Shown: positions 27,201 to 36,304, counted from the first letter of the stretch. The stretch: 64,000 bases of DNA from an uncultured Lachnospiraceae bacterium (GCA_946537305.1 CAMNFR010000001.1:1-64000); one strand, 5' to 3'. Notes: a model not told the origin generated them from the sequence alone. Made by a program: numbers and translations.

Positions 27201-28089
27201 CCGCCTTTTTCTGGTCCGGTTTGCAGTAAAACTTCACCTGAATGGAATCGGTCCCGTCCGTGACGGCCAGCGTAAACCGGAAGTTTCCGTTCCGGGTCTC
27301 CTTTTCCTCGGATTTGAAGACATCACCTTCAATGATAACATCTCCCATGCCTTCCGTAATCTGTACAATGGGAAGTGCCGCCCCTTCAAAGTCACGCCCG
27401 TACCCTTCCTCCGGGTCCAGATAGCGCCCTTTAAAGGGCCGGTTCTTGTATTCCTTGATTCGAGCCTCCCGGGCTTTTTTCTCCTTGGAGCGTGTCGCAG
27501 CCTCCTGCGTGGCTCGGGATGCCTGCTCCACGATCTGTTCGATCTGCGCGGCCTCCACCACCAGAGGATCGCTGTGCGCGCTTTCCTGCTGTACCATGTG
27601 GCAGCGCACCGTAAGGTCGTATCCCAGACGCTCGTTAAAGATCTTTTCCAGCACGCGGCAAAGCTCCAGCGAGCGGGAGCGGTTCACAAAGGAATCCTCC
27701 ACCGTCAGGATCAGCTTTTCATTCCCCTCGGTGCGGATCTGCGCCGTGCGGAACATATGATAATCGATCAGGTGAAAACCCTTCAGTTCCAGCAGGATGC
27801 TGTCCCGATATTCCTTCAGCACCTCATCCAACGGCCGGTTCCCCACCCGATAGCTCTCCCAGATCTTTACGGTGATCGGTTTCAGGTCAAAGAACTGTTT
27901 TTTGATAGCCGCTTCCAGGACATAGATATCCCTCTTGGGAATCAGATGATCGCAGGAAATATAGATGCGCAGAGATTTGCGGTCATGCGGCATGACCAGG
28001 CGATTCACCCGGATCTCATCCAGCATGTTCATAATATGTTCTGCCGTGCGCAGTGTGGGCAGGACCTGCTGCAGCGTCTTTGTTTCCAT
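24244..28089 (-). CDS. polC: DNA polymerase III PolC lacking the inserted exonuclease domain
   Basis: Replicative polymerase of low-GC Gram-positives, 1281 residues. Order: N-terminal domain (1-220), OB domain (about 235-335, LPIVQITEGMGDVIIEGDVF), PHP domain from residue 349 (ELHCHTKMSDMDG, AIAITDHG, TCDVHFLNPED), zinc ribbon (CPHCKYS...CPKCG), catalytic palm with PDIDLNFSG, then the HhH/tau-binding end. In Bacillus PolC a DEDD 3'-5' exonuclease of about 170-180 residues interrupts the PHP domain after the YGxExxxVDD segment. Here YGCEGYLVDD runs into RFHVILIAKNEVG within about 15 residues and no DIETTG-type motif exists. The family length is usually above 1400. The frame is open throughout, so this is not a frameshift. 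It is the last gene of the pyrH-to-polC cluster. Confidence 0.95.
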   Translation of the reverse strand: METKTLQQVLPTLRTAEHIMNMLDEIRVNRLVMPHDRKSLRIYISCDHLIPKRDIYVLEAAIKKQFFDLKPITVKIWESYRVGNRPLDEVLKEYRDSILLELKGFHLIDYHMFRTAQIRTEGNEKLILTVEDSFVNRSRSLELCRVLEKIFNERLGYDLTVRCHMVQQESAHSDPLVVEAAQIEQIVEQASRATQEAATRSKEKKAREARIKEYKNRPFKGRYLDPEEGYGRDFEGAALPIVQITEGMGDVIIEGDVFKSEEKETRNGNFRFTLAVTDGTDSIQVKFYCKPDQKKAVQGLVGPGSRVRLKGQAAVDPFDHEVTILQVTGIKKAEGVKTGVRMDKAAAKRVELHCHTKMSDMDGVSEAKAIVKQAIKWGHRAIAITDHGVVQSFVDAMHAAEKSDIKILYGCEGYLVDDTTDGEWNLERIQKAPRFHVILIAKNEVGRINLYKLVSESHVTYYHKRPRIPKSLLAQYREGILIGSACEAGEVFRALVNHASEEELERLVNFYDYLEVQPIGNNAFMMRSQDPLYENVKSEEDLRDFNRRIVALGEQYGKPVAATCDVHFLNPEDEVYRRILQAGMGFKDADMQPPLYLHTTEEMLEEFSYLGQEKAEEIVITVPNHIADCCEPIKPVRPDKCPPVIPGSDQELRDMCYQKAHEIYGDPLPEIVEERLERELHSIISNGFAVMYIIAQRLVWKSNDDGYLVGSRGSVGSSFVATMSGITEVNPLSPHYVCPHCKYSDFTSPEVRAFAGGAGCDMPDKVCPKCGTKMKKDGFDIPFETFLGFKGDKEPDIDLNFSGEYQSRAHAYTEVLFGKGHTFRAGTISSLAEKTAYGYVWKYFEEKHQVRRRCEIERIAAGCEGVRRSTGQHPGGIIVMPHGENINSFTPVQHPANDMTTATITTHFDYHSIDHNLLKLDILGHDDPTMIRRLEDLTGLNAREFPLDSPEVMSLFQNTSALGITPEDIGGTKLGALGVPEFGTDFAMQMLIDAKPTCFSDLVRIAGLAHGTDVWLGNAQDLILSGKATIQTAVCTRDDIMVYLINKGLDKSLSFNIMEKVRKGQVAKGKLPKETWDEWKKEMKAHDVPDWYIGSCEKIQYMFPKAHAAAYVMMAWRIAYCKVFYPLEYYAAFFGIRATGFNYEMMCQGVGVLKGHLENYRRNADNLSEKEKATLRDMRIVEEMYARGYEFMPIDLYRSQAKDFIIVDGKIMPSFMSIDGMGEKAAEAVVAEAARGRFLSVEDFCQRTKTSKTVADTMVALGLFGDLPRTNQISLFDLEML

Positions 28090-28144
28090 AAGAGCACCTC
28101 AATGAATGACAAGAGAATCCGCCCCCGGAAGGGGCGAGTCTTGA

Positions 28145-29191
28145 TTATTGATTCCAGTGGTCGAGTTCGTATTTCAGGGCAGACAGAAGTTCAGTCTCCG
28201 GAAGCTTTCTCACCTCTTCGCCCTTGATCAGGAGGCCTACCCCCTTGCCGCCGGCGATGCCGATATCCGCTTCCCTGGCTTCTCCCGGGCCGTTGACCAC
28301 ACAGCCCATGACCGCCACCTTGATGGGCAGATCATACCCCGCCGTCAGGGTCTCCACCTGGTTCGCCAGGCCGATCAGATCGATCTGCGTGCGCCCGCAG
28401 GTAGGGCAGGACACCACCTCTATACCGCTCCTGCGAAGTCCCAGCGCCTGCAGGATCTTCTTTGCCGCCACGATCTCCTCTACCGGATCTCCGGTCAGGG
28501 AGACGCGGATGGTGTCACCGATGCCCTGCCACAAAATAGCGCCCAGGCCTACGGCAGATTTAATCGTTCCGCTCTTGACCGTGCCGGCCTCCGTGATACC
28601 TACATGCAGCGGGTGCAGCGTGCGGTCCGCGATCAGCTCATGCGCGCGGATACACATGGGAACATCAGAGGATTTAATGCTGATGACCAGATTGTCATAT
28701 CCCATGTCCTCGATCAGAGCGGCATTCCGGAGCGCGCTCTCCACAAGCCCCTCTGCGGTCACCCCGCCGTTCTTCTCCAGGATATCTTTTTCCAGGGAAC
28801 CGGAATTGACGCCCACGCGAATGGGAATATTCCGCTCCTTCGCGCAGTCCACCACGGCCCGCACCCGTTCGGCGCTCCCGATATTTCCGGGGTTGATGCG
28901 TATTTTGTCCGCCCCGTTTTCCATGGCCGCAATGGCCATGCGGTAATCAAAATGAATATCCGCCACCAGCGGAATATGGATGCGGCTCTTGATGGCCTTT
29001 ACAGCCTCCGCAGCCTCCCGGGTAGGCACCGTAGAGCGTACGATCTCGCAGCCGGCCTCCTCCAGCGCCAGGATCTGGGCCACCGTGGCCTCCACATCCT
29101 CCGTGCGCGTATTGGTCATGGATTGAATGGCGACGGGATTCCCGCCGCCAATCATCACACCGCCTATATTGACAGAATGTGTTTTTCTCAT
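28145..29191 (-). CDS. ispG: 4-hydroxy-3-methylbut-2-enyl diphosphate synthase (IspG)
   Basis: Penultimate enzyme of the MEP isoprenoid pathway, a [4Fe-4S] protein that reductively opens the cyclic diphosphate. The start at 29191 ([11 protein letters not shown]) has AGGAGA upstream and avoids overlap with rseP. The TIM-barrel part begins [21 protein letters not shown] and includes [13 protein letters not shown]. The cluster-binding cysteines are in [11 protein letters not shown] and [11 protein letters not shown]. The 348-residue length is that of the bacterial short form. It stands between rseP and polC as in many Clostridia. Confidence 0.97.
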   Translation of the reverse strand: MRKTHSVNIGGVMIGGGNPVAIQSMTNTRTEDVEATVAQILALEEAGCEIVRSTVPTREAAEAVKAIKSRIHIPLVADIHFDYRMAIAAMENGADKIRINPGNIGSAERVRAVVDCAKERNIPIRVGVNSGSLEKDILEKNGGVTAEGLVESALRNAALIEDMGYDNLVISIKSSDVPMCIRAHELIADRTLHPLHVGITEAGTVKSGTIKSAVGLGAILWQGIGDTIRVSLTGDPVEEIVAAKKILQALGLRRSGIEVVSCPTCGRTQIDLIGLANQVETLTAGYDLPIKVAVMGCVVNGPGEAREADIGIAGGKGVGLLIKGEEVRKLPETELLSALKYELDHWNQ

Positions 29192-29204
29192 GTTATCTCC
29201 TATC

Positions 29205-30491
29205 TTATGTGAACAGACGCAGCACATCGTTGAACATAACAAAGATCATTAAAAGCATCAGCAGGGCAAATCCGGCCGTGTGGACCATGCCCTCTTTTTC
29301 CGGCGGCAGCGGCTTCCCGCGAAGCGCCTCGATGATCAGGAAGACCAGCCGGCCTCCGTCCAGGGCCGGAATGGGCAGAAGGTTCAGCACGCCCAGGTTC
29401 ACGCTCAGCAGGATGGCCATATTCAGGAGGTTCATGATCACATAAAAGATCCCGTCCTGGCTGCTGCTTTCTACCGTGGTACTGATAGCGGAAACAATAC
29501 CCACCGGGCCGCTCATTTCCTTTACGCTGACCGCACCTGTCACCAGCATACGCAGGGACATCAGGGTATAGCGGACCCAGTAGCCAAGCTCCTGCCAGGC
29601 TCCTTTCAGAACGCTCAGGGCACCGCCCTTCTCCCGGAAATAGCTGGCCTCAAAGCCCAGAATATTGGCCTCGTACAGCTGAGGCGTCACCTGCGTGCTC
29701 AGTTCCTCCCCGCCGCGCCGGTAGATGATCTCGATGGGAGAACCGTCCGGGGGATTATCTGCGAAATACTGCTGGATCTGCTGTCCGGTGGTCATCGCAG
29801 TCCCGTTGATAGATACGATCACATCATCCGCCGCCAGTCCTGCTTCCGCTGCAGGGGTCCCCTCGGTGATCTCGCTCAGGATCGGCTGGTTCTCATCCGC
29901 ATAGTAGCTGATGCCCAGGCGGTAGGTGGAGTAGTGCGGATCATAGCTGACCGTCTTTTCCTCTCCATTCCGAGAATATGTCACGGTAACATCCGAGCCA
30001 TCCAGCGGATGCTGCAGCAGGTACAGTTCCACGTCCCGCCCGATATGTATGCGGCTTCCGTTGATGCTCCGGATCTCATCTCCCTGCTCAATGCCCGCCT
30101 GATCGGCCCCATAGCCTTTATATACGGTATAGACCCGGGCGGGATTACTGCCCACGCATCCGATCACGATCGCGGAAAGCAGCAGTGCGCTTACAAGATT
30201 AAACAGCGGACCGCCCGCCACCACCAGGATCCTGGCCCAGACGGATTTATTATTAAAAGCATTTTCTGCCGGATCATCCGCATCCTCACCCACCATCATG
30301 CACGAACCGCCGAAGGGGATTGCCTTCAGGGAATACTGCGTCTCCCCGCGGGTGACAGAAAAGAGCCGGGGCCCCATGCCCACGGAAAATTCTATCACGC
30401 CGATGCCATTCTTTTTGGCGAACAGGAAATGCCCCAGTTCGTGCGTGATGATCAGAAAACTAAATACCAATATGGCAATGATGATGCTCAA
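29205..30491 (-). CDS. rseP: Site-2 intramembrane metalloprotease RseP/RasP
   Basis: Membrane zinc protease that cleaves anti-sigma factors and signal-peptide remnants within the membrane. The zinc motif [11 protein letters not shown] is in the first helix and the third ligand region is [15 protein letters not shown] near the C-terminus. Two PDZ-like stretches lie between ([15 protein letters not shown] and [21 protein letters not shown]). The start appears to be TTG at 30491 with AAGGGGG upstream. Length of 428 is normal. It belongs to the dxr-rseP-ispG segment. Confidence 0.95.
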   Translation of the reverse strand: MSIIIAILVFSFLIITHELGHFLFAKKNGIGVIEFSVGMGPRLFSVTRGETQYSLKAIPFGGSCMMVGEDADDPAENAFNNKSVWARILVVAGGPLFNLVSALLLSAIVIGCVGSNPARVYTVYKGYGADQAGIEQGDEIRSINGSRIHIGRDVELYLLQHPLDGSDVTVTYSRNGEEKTVSYDPHYSTYRLGISYYADENQPILSEITEGTPAAEAGLAADDVIVSINGTAMTTGQQIQQYFADNPPDGSPIEIIYRRGGEELSTQVTPQLYEANILGFEASYFREKGGALSVLKGAWQELGYWVRYTLMSLRMLVTGAVSVKEMSGPVGIVSAISTTVESSSQDGIFYVIMNLLNMAILLSVNLGVLNLLPIPALDGGRLVFLIIEALRGKPLPPEKEGMVHTAGFALLMLLMIFVMFNDVLRLFT

Positions 30492-30515
30492 GATCGCTCA
30501 TCCCCCTTATTTTTC

Positions 30516-31664
30516 TTACGACCGGTGCGCCTGTTCCAGGAACGCGTAGGTCTCCTGTTCCGCCTGCAGAATGGTATCTACATCCGGATCTTCTTTTACT
30601 GTATGGGCATTCATGGCTGCCTCTATGCTGTCAGCAATATCCAGATATCCGATCTCCCGCGAAAGGAACTTCGCCACAGCCCATTCATTGGCTGCGTTGA
30701 AGACTACCGGCAGCGTTCCGCCGGTCCTTCCTGCACGGAATGCAAGCGCCAGTCCCGGGAAGTTGACCGGATCAGGCGCCTCAAAGGTGATTTCCTTCAG
30801 CGCGGTAAAATCCAGCCGGTCCCCCGCCAGGAAACGCCGTCTGGGGTAGTACAGTGCGTACTGGATGGGCAGCTTCATATCCGGCGTGCCCAACTGCGCC
30901 ATCACGGCGCCGTCTTCAAATTCCACCATGGAGTGAATAATGCTCTTCGGCTGCACCAGAACCTCGATCTTATCCAGCGGCACATCAAAAAGCCACCGGG
31001 CCTCCATGACCTCCAGGCCTTTGTTGACCATGGTGGAGGAATCGATGGTGATTTTTCTGCCCATGGACCAATTCGGATGCTTTAGGGCATCTTCCACCTG
31101 AATGTTTTTCAGTTCTTCCCGCTTTCTTCCGCGGAAAGGTCCGCCGGAAGCCGTAAGCAAAATGCGGCTGACGGAATTGCGTTCATTTCCCTGCAGGCAC
31201 TGGAAAATGGCGGAATGCTCACTGTCCACCGGCAAAATGCGCACGCCGCACTCCTTTGCCAGCGGCATAATGATATGACCGGCCGTCACCAGTGTCTCTT
31301 TATTCGCCAGTGCGATATCTTTGCCGGCACGGATGGCTGCAATGGTCGGACGAATGCCTACCATGCCCACAACGGCGGTCAGAACGATATCTGCTTCCGG
31401 AATAATGGCTGCTTCCATCAGCCCCTCCATCCCGGTGACGATACGGATCCCCAGATCTGCCGTCCGGACCTTCAGGTCCGCTGCGGCTTCCGGCGTCCAC
31501 ACGCACACAAGCTTTGGAGAAAACTCCCGCATCTGCTGTTCCAGAAGAGCCACGTTAGAACCGGCCGCCAAGGCGCACACCTTATAATCTCCGCAGGCCC
31601 GTACTACCTCCAGTGTCTGCGTACCTATGGAGCCGGTGGAGCCCAGCAATGATATATGTCTCAT
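30516..31664 (-). CDS. dxr: 1-deoxy-D-xylulose 5-phosphate reductoisomerase
   Basis: First committed enzyme of the MEP pathway; rearranges and reduces DXP with NADPH. The NADPH-binding motif LLGSTGSIGTQTLEVV is at the N-terminus. The metal and substrate motif LPVDSEHSAIFQCLQG and the catalytic loop ASGGPFRG follow, and PNWSMGRKITIDSSTMVNKGLEVMEARWLF is the signature region. The 382-residue length is typical. It precedes rseP by 24 bases. Confidence 0.97.
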   Translation of the reverse strand: MRHISLLGSTGSIGTQTLEVVRACGDYKVCALAAGSNVALLEQQMREFSPKLVCVWTPEAAADLKVRTADLGIRIVTGMEGLMEAAIIPEADIVLTAVVGMVGIRPTIAAIRAGKDIALANKETLVTAGHIIMPLAKECGVRILPVDSEHSAIFQCLQGNERNSVSRILLTASGGPFRGRKREELKNIQVEDALKHPNWSMGRKITIDSSTMVNKGLEVMEARWLFDVPLDKIEVLVQPKSIIHSMVEFEDGAVMAQLGTPDMKLPIQYALYYPRRRFLAGDRLDFTALKEITFEAPDPVNFPGLALAFRAGRTGGTLPVVFNAANEWAVAKFLSREIGYLDIADSIEAAMNAHTVKEDPDVDTILQAEQETYAFLEQAHRS

Positions 31665-31697
31665 AATAAATTACTTCCTTTTCAGTGACGAGTGACG

Positions 31698-31715
31698 TTT
31701 TGACCCTTGCGTCAT
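31698..31715 (-). repeat. Short dispersed motif after cdsA
   Basis: ATGACGCAAGGGTCAAAA on the minus strand lies two bases after the cdsA stop. Nearly the same 18 bases follow the ftsY stop (57204-57221). Function unknown. Confidence 0.45.
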
Positions 31716-31716
31716 A

Positions 31717-32526
31717 TTATGCGAACTGACGGAGCAGCTGGATCAGATAAAAGACCAGCGGTCCGGTTATGATGACGCTGTCAAAGCGGTCCAGAATACC
31801 GCCGTGTCCGGGGATCAGTGTCCCGTAGTCTTTAATGCCGTAATGTCTTTTGATGGCCGATGCTGTCAGATCGCCCACCATGGAGATCAGACCGCCCAGC
31901 GCGCCAATGACGGCCAGGGCCAGCACCGGATTGGTAAATACCGTCAGATGCGTCCGGAATATCAGGGCGTAGATCACCCCGATCAGCGCTGCTCCGATCA
32001 CGCCGCCCACAGCCCCCTCAATGCTCTTCTTCGGGCTGAGGACAGGAGCCATCTTATGTTTTCCGAACAGCATGCCCGCACAATAGGCGCAGGTATCACA
32101 CCCCCAGGAGCTGATAAACACCAGCCATACCAGGAAGGCGCCGTTTTCCTGCATGCGGATCTGGAACATATAGGAAATCATGACCGCCACATAGACCAGA
32201 CCAAAAAAGGCCATCATCAGCTGCGGTGCATCATAGGCTGGATAGCGGATCACGAACAGACACATCCCGGCGATCAGTGCCAGCACCAGGACGGGAAACA
32301 GCCACTGAGGCTGTTTCAGATAGATCAGCACATAATAGATTCCCGCCGCCAGATAAAAGAGCATCGCCAGCGGCGTCTTTTCAAAGCCAAGGATCCGGTA
32401 CAGTTCCGACATGCCCACCAGTGATACGGCCAGTGTTCCGGCCAGCATGACCGGTCCCCCCAGCACCAGCATGACGATAGCAGCAGCCAGCATGATAATG
32501 CCGCTGCGAAGTCTCACCCAGAACAT
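31717..32526 (-). CDS. cdsA: Phosphatidate cytidylyltransferase
   Basis: Integral membrane enzyme that makes CDP-diacylglycerol from phosphatidate and CTP, the branch point of phospholipid synthesis. About seven to eight membrane helices are evident. The family signature near the C-terminus is intact: SAIKRHYGIKDYGTLIPGHGGILDRFDSV, containing the metal-binding acidic residues. It starts three bases after the uppS stop. Confidence 0.96.
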   Translation of the reverse strand: MFWVRLRSGIIMLAAAIVMLVLGGPVMLAGTLAVSLVGMSELYRILGFEKTPLAMLFYLAAGIYYVLIYLKQPQWLFPVLVLALIAGMCLFVIRYPAYDAPQLMMAFFGLVYVAVMISYMFQIRMQENGAFLVWLVFISSWGCDTCAYCAGMLFGKHKMAPVLSPKKSIEGAVGGVIGAALIGVIYALIFRTHLTVFTNPVLALAVIGALGGLISMVGDLTASAIKRHYGIKDYGTLIPGHGGILDRFDSVIITGPLVFYLIQLLRQFA

Positions 32527-32529
32527 GTA

Positions 32530-33240
32530 TTATCTTCCTCCGAATCTGCGGTTTCTGGCATTGTATGCCTCTATGGCCTTCACCAGGTGCTCCTTGTGAA
32601 AATCCGGCCAATAGACGTCTGTGAAATACAACTCCGCATAGGCAAGCTGCCAAAGCAGATAGTTGGAGAGACGCTGTTCTCCGCTTGTGCGGATCATCAG
32701 ATCCGGGTCCGGCATGCCGGCGGTATCCAGCGCTGCGGATATCGTATCTTCCGTGATTTCCTCCGGCGCCAGCTCTCCGCCCGCTACGTTTGCGGCCACA
32801 CGACGCACGGCGCGGGTGATCTCATCCCGGCCGCCATAATTCAGCGCCAGCACAAAGGTCATGCCGGTGTTGCCCGAGGTGACCTCCTCCAGCATATTCA
32901 GGCCATCGATCAGATCCGCGTCAAAACGGCTGCGTTCCCCGATGCTGAGAACGCGCACATTGTTAGCCATGGCGACGTCCCGCAGGCGTCCGATATAATA
33001 ACGGAAGAGCTGCATGAGCGCACCTACCTCTTCCGCGGAGCGCTTCCAGTTTTCCGTGGAGAATCCGTAGATGGTGAAATACTCAATGCCCAGTCTGGCA
33101 GCGTCCTCTACGATCTGCTCCAGATTTTCGCAGCCCGCTTTGTGCCCCAGCTTGCGAGGCACGTGATGTTCCTTGGCCCAGCGGCCGTTCCCGTCCAGTA
33201 TGACCGCTACATGGCGCGGCATGATCAGATCTTTTTCCAT
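32530..33240 (-). CDS. uppS: Undecaprenyl diphosphate synthase
   Basis: Cis-prenyltransferase that builds the C55 lipid carrier for cell-wall synthesis. Signature regions are HVAVILDGNGRWAKEHHVPRKLGHKAG (catalytic Asp and phosphate-binding residues), TIYGFSTENWKR, and DLMIRTSGEQRLSNYLLWQLAYAELYFTDVYWPDF. The 236-residue length is normal. Together with dxr, ispG and cdsA it links isoprenoid and envelope-lipid synthesis in a single unit. Confidence 0.97.
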   Translation of the reverse strand: MEKDLIMPRHVAVILDGNGRWAKEHHVPRKLGHKAGCENLEQIVEDAARLGIEYFTIYGFSTENWKRSAEEVGALMQLFRYYIGRLRDVAMANNVRVLSIGERSRFDADLIDGLNMLEEVTSGNTGMTFVLALNYGGRDEITRAVRRVAANVAGGELAPEEITEDTISAALDTAGMPDPDLMIRTSGEQRLSNYLLWQLAYAELYFTDVYWPDFHKEHLVKAIEAYNARNRRFGGR

Positions 33241-33299
33241 AGTTAAACTCCGTTAAGGAAGCGGGGCAGGTGATCCTGCCCCGTGTGATTTTATATTAT

Positions 33300-33854
33300 T
33301 TATACCGTCATGATTTCCTTTGTCTTGACTTCGGTTGCTTTTTCGACCTTTTCGGTGTATTTGTCGGTCAGCTTCTGGATTTTTTCGTTGGCTGCCTTGG
33401 CGTCGTCTTCGGTAAAGTCTCCGGCTTTTTCGCCTTTTTTGATCTTATCGTTGGCATCGCGGCGGATGTTGCGGAGCGCTACCTTAGCGGCTTCGCCTTT
33501 CTTTTTCACATCCTTGGCCAGATCTTTACGGCGCTCTTCCGTCAGCTCCGGGAAGACCAGACGGATCACGCTGCCATCATTGTTGGGGTTGATGCCAATG
33601 TCGGACATATTGATGGCCTTTTCGATCTTCTTAATGAGGCTCTTGTCCCAGGGCGCGATCTGCAGAATGCGGGCTTCCGGCACCGTAATGGACGCCACCT
33701 GGCCGATGGGCGATGCAGAACCGTAGTAATCTACCGTCAGTTTGCTCAGTACCGCCGGGTTCGCACGGCCGGCGCGGATCACGGAGAGCTCCTCGCTCAG
33801 GTTGGAGAGTGTCTTTTCCATTTTTTCTTCAAATGTTAATAAGAATTCATCCAT
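33300..33854 (-). CDS. frr: Ribosome recycling factor
   Basis: Splits post-termination ribosomes with EF-G. The 184-residue sequence has the typical three-helix-bundle pattern: LSNLSEELSVIRAGRANPAVLSKLTVDYYGSASPIGQVASITVPEARILQI, then WDKSLIKKIEKAINMSDIGINPNNDGSVIRLVFPELTEERRKDLAKDVKK. GGGAGG precedes the start. It sits between pyrH and uppS, the conserved order. Confidence 0.98.
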   Translation of the reverse strand: MDEFLLTFEEKMEKTLSNLSEELSVIRAGRANPAVLSKLTVDYYGSASPIGQVASITVPEARILQIAPWDKSLIKKIEKAINMSDIGINPNNDGSVIRLVFPELTEERRKDLAKDVKKKGEAAKVALRNIRRDANDKIKKGEKAGDFTEDDAKAANEKIQKLTDKYTEKVEKATEVKTKEIMTV

Positions 33855-33874
33855 GATAATTAGCCTCCCTTACA

Positions 33875-34582
33875 TTATTCCACCGTCACTCTTGTTCCGG
33901 TAATATTTCCCATCAGTGCTTCAGAGATCGCGTTCTCCCCTTCCAGCCCGAACACAGCCATCGGCATATGGTTTTCCAGGCAGAGAATAGCCGCTGCCAG
34001 ATCCATAACGCCCAACCGCTGCTCCACAATGTCGGACAGGGAGATCGTATCGTACTTGACCGCATTCGGATTCAGCTTGGGATCGCTGTCATAAATGCCG
34101 TCCACAGCCTTGGCCAGCAGAATCTCATCTGCTTCCATTTCGATCGCCCGCAGTGCTACGCCGGTATCCGTGCTGAAATACGGATGGCCGGTACCGCCGC
34201 CGAAGAAAACCACCTTGCCCGCGGCAAGCGCGGCATTCGCGGCATCCTTGGAGAAGGGCGTGGTCATGGTCCCCACCGGGAAGGCAGTAAAGACCTCGGT
34301 GTCCATTCCTTCCGAGCGGAAAATCTCTGATACATACAGACAGTTCATGACCGTGGCCAGCATGCCGATCTGATCTGCTTTTACACGGTCGATCGCGTTG
34401 CTGCTGCGGCCGCGCCAGAAATTGCCGCCGCCGATCACGATCGCGATCTGGACACCGGCCGTAACGGATCTTTTTACCTGCGCAGCTACAGCTTTCACGG
34501 TAGCTTCATCAAATCCGGTCTTCTTCTCTCCTGCCAGCGCCTCGCCGGAAAGCTTCAGCAGCACTCTTCTGGGTCTTGCCAT
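33875..34582 (-). CDS. pyrH: UMP kinase
   Basis: Bacterial UMP kinase of the amino-acid kinase fold, hexameric, converting UMP to UDP. The start at 34582 (MARPRRVLLKLSGEALAG) has GGAGG ten bases upstream; the longer ORF start would lie inside a terminator hairpin. Motifs: VIGGGNFWRGR, DQIGMLATVMN, and GGTGHPYFSTDTGVALRAIEMEADEILLAK. It heads the pyrH-frr-uppS-cdsA-dxr-rseP-ispG-polC cluster. rpsB and tsf, often upstream in other bacteria, are absent here; thrC precedes instead. Confidence 0.97.
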   Translation of the reverse strand: MARPRRVLLKLSGEALAGEKKTGFDEATVKAVAAQVKRSVTAGVQIAIVIGGGNFWRGRSSNAIDRVKADQIGMLATVMNCLYVSEIFRSEGMDTEVFTAFPVGTMTTPFSKDAANAALAAGKVVFFGGGTGHPYFSTDTGVALRAIEMEADEILLAKAVDGIYDSDPKLNPNAVKYDTISLSDIVEQRLGVMDLAAAILCLENHMPMAVFGLEGENAISEALMGNITGTRVTVE

Positions 34583-34593
34583 GATAAACCTCC

Positions 34594-34636
34594 AAAAAAA
34601 CTCATTGAAAGGAACATTCGTTTCCCTCCAATGAGT
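34594..34636 (-). terminator. Terminator or attenuator hairpin directly before the pyrH ribosome binding site
   Basis: ACTCATTG...GGGAAAC-GAAT-GTTCC...CAATGAGT followed by seven T residues, then at once GGAGG and the pyrH start. It can terminate thrC transcription, but it leaves no room for a promoter before pyrH, so it may be an attenuator controlling the whole cluster. Confidence 0.75.
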
Positions 34637-34687
34637 AATCATAACACAACGGTACTGAAATGTCTATCGGATTTCTGAAACCGGACT

Positions 34688-36181
34688 TTACTGAATGCCC
34701 AGGAATTCTTTTACGCTCGCCTGCATTTCGTTGATCTCACAGGTATCCTTGTGGACCACCGGCGCACTGCGGATCTCTTCCACCGCGCGGGGCACAGCGA
34801 CCCCGGATAGTTTTTCCAGTTCGTCGATCAGCGCGAAGTCTTCCACGCCGTCATATTTTGGATCAATGGCTGTCATCACGCTGTGAGTAAATTTGTACGG
34901 GCTGGCTGTGGAAGCTATGACCGTGGGCGTGGCATCCCCGGTCTCCTTCCGGTACTGACGGTAGACATGCGCGGCCACCGCCGTGTGCGGATCGATCACA
35001 TAGCCGCACTCGCGGTAGGTATCGCGGATGCTCTCTGCCGTCCCGGCTTCATCCGTATAATAACCGGCAAAATCCGACAGCTTTTCGCGGCTTTCCTCCG
35101 GAAGTGTATATACGCCGGTCTCCGCCAGGGAGCGCATAAAGGCGCTGTTCTTTTCAGCGCTCTCCCCTGCCACCAGCCAGATCAGACGTTCCAGGTTGCT
35201 GGAAATCAGAATATCCATCGAAGGAGAGCTGGTCAGCACAAATTCACGGTTGCGGTCATACGTTCCGGTGCGGAAGAAATCAAACAGGACCTTGTTCTCA
35301 TTGGATGCGCAGATCAGCTTCGCAATGGGGAGTCCCATGTTCTTCGCATAATAGGCCGCCAGAATATTGCCGAAATTACCGGTGGGAACTACCACATTGA
35401 TGGGATCGCCCTCCGAGATGGCTCCTTCCGCCAGCAGGCGCACATACGACCACACATAATACGCCACCTGAGGCACCAGCCGTCCGATATTGATCGAATT
35501 TGCCGAGGAGAACTGGAAGCCGGCCTCCGCAAGCTCTTTTTCCAAAGCACGGTCGCCGAACATCGCCTTAACGCCGTTCTGCGCATCGTCAAAGTTGCCG
35601 TGGATTCCGATCACCTTTGTATTTTTCCCTGGCTGAGTGACCATCTGACGTTTCTGAATGGGGCTGACACCGTCCTTGGGGTAAAAGACCACAATGCGTG
35701 TTCCCTCTACGCTGTCGAAACCAGCCAGCGCCGCTTTGCCCGTGTCGCCGGAGGTGGCGGTCAGAATCACAATATCGTTGGTGATGCCGTTCTTTCTGGC
35801 AGAGGTGATCATCAGATGCGGCAGAATGGAGAGGGCCATGTCCTTAAAGGCAATCGTGGAACCATGGAAAAGTTCCAGGAACCAGGCGTCGCCTTTCTGC
35901 ACCAGCGGTGCGATTTCCGGCGTATCAAATTTTTCATCATAGGCGCGGTCAATGCACGTACGCAGCTCTTCTTCCGTAAAATCCGTCAGGAATTCCTTCA
36001 TGACCAGATAGGCCACCTCCCGGTAGCCGCAGGATACCAGTTCCTTCGGGGAGACCGAAAGCCGCGGCATATGGTCGGGCACAAAAAGGCCGCCGTCGCG
36101 GGACAGTCCCTGCAGAATAGCCTGGCTGGCTGTCAAATGAAGGGAATCATCGCGGGTACTCTTGTAATAGACATTACTCAT
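34688..36181 (-). CDS. thrC: Threonine synthase
   Basis: PLP enzyme that converts O-phosphohomoserine to threonine. The N-terminus YYKSTRDDSLHLTASQAILQGLSRDGGLFVP is the long-form signature. The PLP lysine is in HGSTIAFKDMALSILPHLM and the phosphate-binding stretch is VPTGNFGNILAAYYAKNMGLPI. The 497-residue length fits the class found in E. coli, yeast and Clostridia. It appears to be a single gene, bounded by the repeat-rich intergenic region upstream and the hairpin before pyrH downstream. Confidence 0.96.
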   Translation of the reverse strand: MSNVYYKSTRDDSLHLTASQAILQGLSRDGGLFVPDHMPRLSVSPKELVSCGYREVAYLVMKEFLTDFTEEELRTCIDRAYDEKFDTPEIAPLVQKGDAWFLELFHGSTIAFKDMALSILPHLMITSARKNGITNDIVILTATSGDTGKAALAGFDSVEGTRIVVFYPKDGVSPIQKRQMVTQPGKNTKVIGIHGNFDDAQNGVKAMFGDRALEKELAEAGFQFSSANSINIGRLVPQVAYYVWSYVRLLAEGAISEGDPINVVVPTGNFGNILAAYYAKNMGLPIAKLICASNENKVLFDFFRTGTYDRNREFVLTSSPSMDILISSNLERLIWLVAGESAEKNSAFMRSLAETGVYTLPEESREKLSDFAGYYTDEAGTAESIRDTYRECGYVIDPHTAVAAHVYRQYRKETGDATPTVIASTASPYKFTHSVMTAIDPKYDGVEDFALIDELEKLSGVAVPRAVEEIRSAPVVHKDTCEINEMQASVKEFLGIQ

Positions 36182-36211
36182 ATTTTTATCCTTTATATAA
36201 ATCTAGCGGGG

Positions 36212-36284
36212 CGCTCCGCGTCCGCCGGATATCACCTGCGGAACGCTCCGCGTCCGCCGGATATCACCTACGGAACGCTCCGCG
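36212..36284. repeat. Tandem 32-bp repeat, two full copies and part of a third
   Basis: The unit CGCTCCGCGTCCGCCGGATA + TCACCTGCGGAA occurs at 36212-36243 and 36244-36275 with one base difference; a third copy diverges after nine bases. The stretch is much more GC-rich than the flanks. With no spacers it is not a CRISPR. Confidence 0.85.
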
Positions 36285-36304
36285 CTTCGCGCTCCCGCGT
36301 TCCT

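Noticed and set aside
36212-36284. CRISPR array
   Set aside because: The 32-bp units are directly adjacent without spacers, and no cas gene is present.
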